This document shows, piece by piece, positions 1 through 4,364 of a stretch of DNA of 10,227 bases. Both the position numbers and the translations under genes were made by a program. Below the pieces are notes generated by a model that ran no database searches, was not told where the DNA came from, and saw only the letters and a program-made list of their open reading frames with translations. Origin of the DNA: an uncultured Ruminococcus sp. (GTDB lineage Bacteria > Bacillota > Clostridia > Oscillospirales > Ruminococcaceae); assembly GCA_947175005.1 (NCBI GenBank), contig CAMWLD010000050.1:1-10227 (forward strand). The letters run 5' to 3'. Numbering within the stretch: position 1 is the first letter of the stretch; each line of letters opens with the position of its first letter.

Positions 1-110
1 CCCTGCACACTGTCCTGCTCCGACCCGTTATCCGGCACATTATCGTATTTATAGTTTTTAAACATAAACATCAGCAATGCAAATATCATTGATATAATAA
101 GTTTCCTCAT
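1..110 (-). CDS. N-terminal fragment of a membrane-inserted or secreted protein (partial)
   Basis: The reading frame runs off the left edge, so only 36 codons are visible. The protein begins MRKLIISMIFALLMFMF, a basic start followed by a hydrophobic stretch of about 14 residues, which fits a signal peptide or single membrane anchor. It is followed by a polar, acidic segment (NYKYDNVPDNGSEQDSVQ) typical of the linker of a secreted or surface protein. No lipobox cysteine is visible. The start is well set: AAGGAGG lies at 121-127 on the minus strand, 10 nt before the ATG at 110-108. No function can be given from this fragment. It is transcribed away from the EF-G-like gene, so the gap 128-771 serves two divergent units. 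Confidence 0.65.
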   Translation of the reverse strand, partial: MRKLIISMIFALLMFMFKNYKYDNVPDNGSEQDSVQ

Positions 111-137
111 AAAGCTTTTACCTCCTTAAACCGAGGG

Positions 138-186
138 CATAAAATTGCAGGGCTTGTGCAGCCGTTTGTGATGTTAAAATTTTATG
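138..186 (-). promoter_or_regulatory. Stem-loop in the leader of the left-edge gene
   Basis: CATAAAATT (138-146) and AATTTTATG (178-186) form a perfect 9-bp inverted repeat. Between them a smaller hairpin is possible: GGCT (151-154) with AGCC (160-163). The structure ends about 11 nt upstream of the ribosome binding site at 121-127, so it would lie in the mRNA leader of the minus-strand gene and could influence translation or stability. The outer arm is AT-rich, so the stem is only moderately stable. Confidence 0.35.
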
Positions 187-204
187 GGTCATTTTTTTAA
201 TTTC

Positions 205-210
205 ATTATA
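205..210 (-). promoter_or_regulatory. Possible -10 box (TATAAT) for the left-edge gene
   Basis: Read on the minus strand, 210-205 is a perfect TATAAT, about 95 bp before the ATG at 110. No good -35 box sits at the usual 17-bp distance; TTAACG is about 20 bp upstream. The AT-rich context makes chance matches likely, so this is a weak call. Confidence 0.3.
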
Positions 211-428
211 ACTTATTTAGGGAATATTTTCGTTAACCTTTTTAGATTATTTTATAAATTATTTTCCGATTTAAAACAATTCTGTTTACAATTCACAAAA
301 TGATAAATCAAATATGCTTTAAGCTAATATGATTTGCAAAACACATTATCTGCATAAATGACCGTTTAATGAACATTCTAAGAAAATTCAATAAATCCGC
401 TCTAATTCTGCCGTTTAACGTCAAAATC

Positions 429-489
429 TTGTACAAATTTTGTGGAATATTTACAAAAGGAGTATGGCGAATTTAAAATATTTGTACAA
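429..489. promoter_or_regulatory. Pair of TTGTACAA palindromes, possible operator
   Basis: Two identical 8-bp palindromes TTGTACAA lie at 429-436 and 482-489. Their start-to-start distance is 53 bp, close to five helical turns, so both would face the same side of the DNA. The second ends 15 bp before the proposed -35 box of the EF-G-like gene. This arrangement suits a dimeric regulator binding at two sites. The regulator is unknown. Confidence 0.35.
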
Positions 490-504
490 AATGCAGGAAA
501 GCTA

Positions 505-533
505 TTGCATTATTTCGGCAAATAGTATATAAT
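505..533 (+). promoter_or_regulatory. Likely promoter of the EF-G-like gene
   Basis: TTGCAT (505-510) and TATAAT (528-533) are separated by exactly 17 bp. The -10 box is perfect; the -35 box matches TTGACA at three of six positions. Transcription would start near 540, giving a leader of roughly 230 nt before the ATG at 772. The rest of the gap (128-504) is AT-rich and shows no gene. Confidence 0.5.
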
Positions 534-575
534 ATAAATATTAAGATAACCGCATATTGTGTATTTTGAATAATG

Positions 576-702
576 CTGTGTCATGAAAACACAGGCTTCG
601 GGAGATTGCCGCAAAAGTTGCTTTTTTTAAATTTCCCGACAGTCTGAACGGTTCAGACAGGCGCAGAAAAGCCTTTGCGGGCATTTTTTGCAGCTTTTGC
701 GG
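576..702 (+). promoter_or_regulatory. Structured 5' leader with competing helices
   Basis: Several stems can be drawn in the leader of the EF-G-like gene. (a) CTGTGT 576-581 with ACACAG 589-594. (b) TCGGGAGAT 598-606 with ATTTCCCGA 631-639, nine pairs including one G-U. (c) A perfect 8-bp arm pair around one base, GTCTGAAC-G-GTTCAGAC at 642-658. (d) A 13-bp long-range stem of 609-621 with 690-702, with one U-G pair. (e) An alternative partner for 609-615 at 674-680 (CCGCAAA with TTTGCGG). Stems b and d cross each other, and d and e share bases, so they exclude each other or form a pseudoknot. This is the pattern of an attenuator or riboregulator. No known riboswitch class was recognised. Confidence 0.5.
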
Positions 703-753
703 TTTGCCTCCGTGCTTTCGGTGATTTCATTTACACAATATGACAAAAATATT

Positions 754-760
754 AAAGGAG
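754..760 (+). promoter_or_regulatory. Ribosome binding site deciding the EF-G-like start
   Basis: AAAGGAG lies 11 nt before ATG 772. The frame stays open upstream to a TTG at 688, but that codon has no ribosome binding site and falls inside the structured leader, so 772 is preferred. Confidence 0.75.
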
Positions 761-771
761 CGTACACTCAA

Positions 772-2841
772 ATGAAGGATTATAAGGCAGCAGACATCAG
801 AAATATAGCTGTGGCAGGTCACAGCGGTTCGGGAAAAACCACCCTTGCAGAGGCGCTTATCTATAAAGCAGGCGCTTCCGACCGTCTGGGAAAGACTGCC
901 GACGGCAACACTGTCTGCGACTATGACCCCGAGGAAATAAAGCGCAAAGCCTCCTTGGGCACATCTCTTGCGGCTGTTGAATATAACGGTCTGAAGCTCA
1001 ATCTCCTGGACGCCCCCGGGCTTTTCGACTTTGAGGCGGATATGCAGGAGGCTGTTTACGCTTCGGATACGGTGCTTATTACCGTTTCGGGAAAATCGGG
1101 CGTTAAGGTAGGTACGGAAAAGGCTTACAAGGCTGCGACCCTTCTGTCCAAGGCGAAAATTTTCGTTGTTACAAAGGTTGACGACCCCGACGCTAATTTC
1201 TATAATGTTCTCACCGATCTCAAGACCGTGTTCGGGCCTACGGTGTGCCCTGTTATAGTGCCTGTGATAAAGGACAGAAAGGTAGTTTCCTATGTGAACC
1301 TTATCGAGATGAAGTGCTATACATACGACGCTAAAGGCGGCGTAACGGAAGTGCCCATGCCCGATTCGGAGATCTCCGAGAAAATGGATTACCGTATGGA
1401 CGGTCTTGTGGAGGCATTCACAGAGGCTGTTGCCGAGACCGATGACGCCCTTATGGAAAAGCTCTTCGAGGGCGAGGAATTTACCCGTGACGAGCTTGTA
1501 AAGGGGCTTCACGACGGCATGAACAAGGGACTTATCACTCCCGTTATCTGCTGTTCGGATATTACCATGGGCGGTATTGATATGCTGCTTAAAGAGGTTT
1601 GCCTGCTTATGCCCTCCCCTGCGGACTGCACCCCTCCCATTGCCTATAAGGGCGAGGATATAGAGGAAGTGCCCTGCGATACGGCAGCACCCGTTAATGC
1701 ATTCGTGTTCAAGACCGTTGCCGATCCTTTTGTGGGCAAAATGTCCTTTATCAAGGTCATGAGCGGAACGCTTAAATCCAACAGCGAATATAAAAATGCG
1801 ACCACCGGGGCTGCGGAAAAAATAGGCAAGCTTTACACCCTTGTGGGCAAGAAGCAGACGGAAATTTCCTCCGCAAACGCAGGTGACATCTGCGTTGCCG
1901 TGAAGATAAACGCCCAGACCAACGACACCCTTTGCGAAAAGGATATTATGAGCTTTGAGAAAATAAGCTTCCCCCAGCCCTGCTACAAAATGGCGGCAAA
2001 GGCCAATCAGGGAGACGAAAGCAAGCTGACAGCGGGCATGGCAAGGCTTTGCGAGGAGGACCCCACCTTAAGCTTTACACAGGACGCGGAAACCAGCGAA
2101 TTTATCCTCGGCGGCCTCGGCGAGCAGCACTTGGAGGTAGCCGCAGCAAGGCTTCAGAGCAAGTTCGGCACGGCTATAGAGCTTGTTCCCAGAAAGATCG
2201 CCTACAGGGAAACTATCCGCAAAAAGGTCAGCGCAGAGGGCAAGCACAAGAAGCAGTCGGGCGGCCACGGGCAGTACGGTCATGTGCTTATTGACTTTGA
2301 GCCCTGCGTTTCCGATACACTTGTTTTCGAGGAAAAGGTATTCGGCGGCGCTGTTCCCAGGAATTTCTTCCCCGCCGTTGAAAAGGGACTTCAGGACTGC
2401 ATGAAGAAGGGCGTGCTGGCAGGCTGCCCCGTAACGGGCGTCAAAGCAATCCTCACAGGCGGTTCATACCATGATGTGGACAGCTCGGAAATGGCGTTCA
2501 AGACAGCCGCTTCCCTTGCCTTCAAGGACGGCATGACCAAGGCGGACCCCGCTATTCTCGAGCCTATCGGCACACTTACGGTAACTATCCCCAACGATAA
2601 CACGGGAGACGTTATCGGCGATCTTAACAAGCGCCGCGGCAGAGTGCTGGGCATGAACCCTGCCGAGGAAAAGGGCATGACAATCATCACAGCGGAGGTT
2701 CCCGAGCGTGAAATGCAGTCCTTTACCATGCAGCTTCGGCAGATAACCAGAGGCAGAGGCAGCTTCGGCTTTGAGTTCGTAAGATACGAGCAGTTGCCCG
2801 CAAACCTTGTAAGCGAGGTATTGCTGGAGGCAAGCAAGTAA
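772..2841 (+). CDS. Elongation factor G paralogue (EF-G-like translation GTPase family protein)
   Basis: This 689-residue protein has the full EF-G layout. The G domain covers about 1-280, with P-loop GHSGSGKT at 16-23, DAPG at 80-83 and TKVD at 134-137. Domain II is about 305-380, domain III about 400-470 (LGGLGEQHLEV), domain IV about 475-595 (GGHGQYGHV; SYHDVDSSEMAFK) and domain V about 596-680 (LEPI; GDVIGDLNKRRGRVLGM; FGFEF). It differs from housekeeping FusA: the P-loop is GHSGSGKT rather than the AHIDAGKT type, the switch I RGITI motif is missing, and the DTPGHVDF block reads DAPGLFDF, so leucine replaces the catalytic histidine. G4 is TKVD instead of NKMD. These traits suit the EF-G-2-like subfamily, some members of which are reported to support translocation with little or no GTP hydrolysis. 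Such a role here is inferred. The gene stands alone, without rpsL, rpsG or tuf, which also argues for a paralogue. Confidence 0.9.
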   Translation: MKDYKAADIRNIAVAGHSGSGKTTLAEALIYKAGASDRLGKTADGNTVCDYDPEEIKRKASLGTSLAAVEYNGLKLNLLDAPGLFDFEADMQEAVYASDTVLITVSGKSGVKVGTEKAYKAATLLSKAKIFVVTKVDDPDANFYNVLTDLKTVFGPTVCPVIVPVIKDRKVVSYVNLIEMKCYTYDAKGGVTEVPMPDSEISEKMDYRMDGLVEAFTEAVAETDDALMEKLFEGEEFTRDELVKGLHDGMNKGLITPVICCSDITMGGIDMLLKEVCLLMPSPADCTPPIAYKGEDIEEVPCDTAAPVNAFVFKTVADPFVGKMSFIKVMSGTLKSNSEYKNATTGAAEKIGKLYTLVGKKQTEISSANAGDICVAVKINAQTNDTLCEKDIMSFEKISFPQPCYKMAAKANQGDESKLTAGMARLCEEDPTLSFTQDAETSEFILGGLGEQHLEVAAARLQSKFGTAIELVPRKIAYRETIRKKVSAEGKHKKQSGGHGQYGHVLIDFEPCVSDTLVFEEKVFGGAVPRNFFPAVEKGLQDCMKKGVLAGCPVTGVKAILTGGSYHDVDSSEMAFKTAASLAFKDGMTKADPAILEPIGTLTVTIPNDNTGDVIGDLNKRRGRVLGMNPAEEKGMTIITAEVPEREMQSFTMQLRQITRGRGSFGFEFVRYEQLPANLVSEVLLEASK

Positions 2842-2885
2842 ACATTAGTATCCCGATAACCGGTATTCCAAAAAAATATTTCTCT

Positions 2886-2946
2886 GCCCTTGCGGCATTT
2901 CCTCTGCGGCACTTTTTCGCAGCAGGGACGATTCCGCCGCAAGGGC
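2886..2946 (+). repeat. Nested inverted repeat after the EF-G-like gene (3' hairpin)
   Basis: GCCCTTGCGGC (2886-2896) and GCCGCAAGGGC (2936-2946) are perfect 11-bp inverted arms. Inside, CCTCTGCG (2901-2908) pairs with CGCAG-C-AGG (2918-2926) with one bulged base. The structure begins 44 bp after the stop codon and is GC-rich. No T run follows it on the plus strand, so it is not a standard intrinsic terminator. It could be a 3' mRNA stabiliser, a factor-assisted terminator or a dispersed palindromic repeat. Confidence 0.55.
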
Positions 2947-2972
2947 GGAGGATAAACGCATATATCAGGGAA

Positions 2973-3008
2973 GCCGGATTTGTAAAATTTTTGTAAACAA
3001 AATCCGGC
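2973..3008. repeat. Second inverted repeat in the same gap
   Basis: GCCGGATTTGT (2973-2983) and ACAAAATCCGGC (2997-3008) can form an 11-bp stem with one bulged base and a 13-nt AT-rich loop. There is no T run after it. A further 6-bp hairpin, TCGGCA-AAA-TGCCGA, follows directly at 3012-3026. With the 2886-2946 element this makes a run of three hairpins between the EF-G-like gene and the next promoter, probably marking the end of the upstream transcript. Confidence 0.45.
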
Positions 3009-3081
3009 GGTATCGGCAAAATGCCGAAAAATCCCAATAAATTTGGAATTTGTCAAAATAAGACGGATAATTTTGTCATAA

Positions 3082-3128
3082 TTGTCACCCGAAAAACGCT
3101 TGACAAAAGGAAAGATTTGTAATAAAAT
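3082..3128 (+). promoter_or_regulatory. Promoter of the surface-protein gene with an operator-like repeat
   Basis: TTGACA (3100-3105) is a perfect -35 box. TAAAAT (3123-3128) matches the -10 box at five of six positions, and the spacer is exactly 17 bp. The predicted start near 3135 gives a leader of about 195 nt. TTGTCA at 3082-3087 and TGACAA at 3101-3106 form an inverted repeat that overlaps the -35 box, and further TTGTCA copies lie at 3050-3055 and 3073-3078. This suggests a repressor site, but the regulator is unknown. Confidence 0.65.
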
Positions 3129-3225
3129 AAATAATATGAATATGTTTATTGCGGCAGGGCGATTTTGTGCATTGAGTGTGCGTGTTTACGCCTGTGCGTT
3201 GTGCGCTGCACCGTATGTGCCTCAT

Positions 3226-3243
3226 AGTGTACATATGTACACT
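3226..3243. promoter_or_regulatory. Perfect 18-bp palindrome containing a BlaI/CopY-type box
   Basis: AGTGTACATATGTACACT is fully self-complementary. Its core TACATATGTA (3230-3239) fits the TACANNTGTA operator known for CopY and resembles the mec/bla operators, all targets of the BlaI/MecI/CopY repressor family. A second, imperfect box TACACTTGTC overlaps at 3238-3247. The site lies about 95 bp downstream of the predicted transcription start and 87 bp before the start codon, so repression would have to act by blocking elongation, or the palindrome acts as an RNA hairpin. The link to the repressor gene at 9454-9852 is inferred. Confidence 0.45.
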
Positions 3244-3255
3244 TGTCGTGTATTT

Positions 3256-3295
3256 CCCGCCCGGGGATATTTGCCTGTATGGGCTGTGGGGCGGG
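3256..3295 (+). promoter_or_regulatory. GC-rich hairpin in the surface-protein leader
   Basis: CCCGCCC (3256-3262) and GGGCGGG (3289-3295) form a 7-bp all-GC stem with a 26-nt loop. It ends about 18 nt before the ribosome binding site and could be an attenuator or translation control element. The following T run is only three bases long, so it is a poor terminator. Confidence 0.35.
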
Positions 3296-3330
3296 TTTGC
3301 TGTAAAGCTTGAAAAAGGATGGTACACATA

Positions 3331-4074
3331 ATGAAGAAAAAGATTTTATCGTTATTTCTTGCCGCAGCAGCGGTACTTTCCATGACAGCAGGAGCGCTGG
3401 CAGCAGATGAGACGGAAGCAAGGACGGCGGCTGCCCCCAAGGACGCAGCTACGTTTACTTTTGATACTGACGTTTGCATGAGCTATATCCACCCCTTCGG
3501 CAGTGCGGCCGATACTAATCTCCAGTACAATTTGGAGGATAAGGCTGCTGTTTCGGGCAGATGCCTGCGGCTTTCCGAGGATTTTACTCAGGATATAAGC
3601 AACCAGTACGGCGGCATTTACTTTTTGGCCTCCGACCTGGGGCTGGAGGATTTTGCGGGCTATACAATGACCGCTAAGGTAAAGGTGACAAGCGCTTCCG
3701 CAAAGGTCACCTCGAATATGGTTCTCTTTTCCGACGGCACTTCCTGGGTAGCCAATAACTTTTCCACAGACAGCGCAGGCAACTGGATAACTGCTACGGT
3801 TTCCGTGCCCGCAGACACAAAAAATGATAAGCTGGGTATTTCCATTCCCATAACATCGGCATTTAAGGGAGATGTGGTTTTCCTTGACGATATTACCATT
3901 TCCGATAACTACGGCAAGGCGATAGCAAATGTGGGAGATGTGGACACGTCTTTGGCGGAGGCTCCCAACACTGTTACTTCCGTGCTCACAACTATCCTCT
4001 TTATCGTCCTTATTATTGCGGTAATAGGCGGTATCGTGCTGGTAGTTCTGAAGATGATAAGACGGTACAGATAA
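3331..4074 (+). CDS. Secreted, membrane-anchored protein with a CBM-like beta-sandwich domain
   Basis: This 247-residue protein starts with a classical signal peptide (MKKKILSLFLAAAAVLSM..., likely cut after ALA at about 24). A low-complexity linker of about 15 residues follows, then one globular domain (about 40-195). It ends in a hydrophobic helix (about 218-240) with a basic tail KMIRRYR, so the domain should sit outside the cell, held by its C-terminus. The domain is beta-rich, with FTFDTD at the start, tryptophans in GTSWV and NWITATVSVP, and a closing VVFLDDITI strand. This pattern resembles CBM4/9-like carbohydrate-binding modules. No catalytic domain, dockerin, cohesin or LPXTG sorting signal is present. 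The ATG at 3331 follows AAAGGA at 3314-3319; an in-frame ATG at 3319 overlaps that site and is less likely. Sugar binding is inferred from fold-like pattern only. Confidence 0.75.
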   Translation: MKKKILSLFLAAAAVLSMTAGALAADETEARTAAAPKDAATFTFDTDVCMSYIHPFGSAADTNLQYNLEDKAAVSGRCLRLSEDFTQDISNQYGGIYFLASDLGLEDFAGYTMTAKVKVTSASAKVTSNMVLFSDGTSWVANNFSTDSAGNWITATVSVPADTKNDKLGISIPITSAFKGDVVFLDDITISDNYGKAIANVGDVDTSLAEAPNTVTSVLTTILFIVLIIAVIGGIVLVVLKMIRRYR

Positions 4075-4169
4075 TTTAATTAATAATTATCTGCTTCGCC
4101 AAAATGCTCTTCTGCTTTTAAGTAAGCAGCTGCCCTTATGAGGCAATTCCAAAGTTAGATGAAATAATT

Positions 4170-4225
4170 ATGAGGATAGAGCTTCAGGCAATCTTGACTG
4201 TGTACTTTATCCTCATTTTCTTTTT
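4170..4225 (+). terminator. Intrinsic terminator after the surface-protein gene
   Basis: ATGAGGATAGAG (4170-4181) pairs with CTTTATCCTCAT (4205-4216): 12 pairs, one of them G-U, with a 23-nt loop. It is followed by TTTTCTTTTT (4216-4225). It lies 96 bp after the stop codon. Two smaller hairpins precede it: CTGCTT 4112-4117 with AAGCAG 4124-4129, and TGCC 4131-4134 with GGCA 4142-4145. Confidence 0.7.
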
Positions 4226-4287
4226 AAATTTCGATCATAAACCAAAAACCAAAAATCAAACAGCGATTAATAATTTTTTAATAATTC

Positions 4288-4319
4288 ATTTGGTCACAGC
4301 CTGCCGCCAAATCATTATT
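4288..4319 (+). promoter_or_regulatory. Weak promoter and operator-like repeat before the GGDEF gene
   Basis: TTGGTC (4290-4295), a 17-bp spacer and CATTAT (4313-4318) form a poor but correctly spaced promoter, matching at three and four of six positions. ATTTGG (4288-4293) and CCAAAT (4307-4312) form an inverted repeat across the spacer, a layout that suits a repressor site. This is the best candidate in the gap, but it is a weak one. Confidence 0.3.
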
Positions 4320-4346
4320 AATTATTAATTATTAATTATTAATTAT
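4314..4346. repeat. Simple tandem repeat, ATTATTA x 4.7
   Basis: Four exact copies of the 7-bp unit plus five bases of a fifth run from 4314 to 4346 and end two bases before the ribosome binding site of the GGDEF gene. Related AT-rich sequence in inverted orientation (TTAATTAATAATTAT) lies at 4076-4090. Such repeats are prone to copy-number change through strand slippage. Confidence 0.85.
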
Positions 4347-4348
4347 GT

Positions 4349-4354
4349 AAGGGG
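4349..4354 (+). promoter_or_regulatory. Ribosome binding site of the GGDEF gene
   Basis: AAGGGG lies 10 nt before ATG 4365 and decides that start. An in-frame TTG at 4359 is only 4 nt from the site and is less suitable. Confidence 0.65.
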
Positions 4355-4364
4355 CGGTTTGGCA

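Noticed and set aside
464..532. 22-codon frame starting MANLKYLYKM after AAAGGAG
   Set aside because: The spacing between AAAGGAG (457-463) and ATG is effectively zero, and the frame overlaps the predicted promoter of the next gene.
688..771. Upstream in-frame extension of the EF-G-like protein from TTG 688
   Set aside because: There is no ribosome binding site, the codons lie in the structured leader, and ATG 772 has a good AAAGGAG; the family N-terminus also fits a start at 772.
727..1512. 261-codon minus-strand frame inside the EF-G-like gene
   Set aside because: It is antisense to an unmistakable gene and has no family resemblance or ribosome binding site.
3082..3312. 76-codon plus-strand frame before the surface-protein gene
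   Set aside because: It starts upstream of the consensus promoter, has no ribosome binding site and shows a composition unlike a protein; the palindrome and hairpin explain this sequence better.
4076..4346. MITE bounded by AT-rich inverted ends
   Set aside because: The ends match only over about 13 AT-only bases, there is no target-site duplication, and the interior is explained by a terminator and a promoter-like region.
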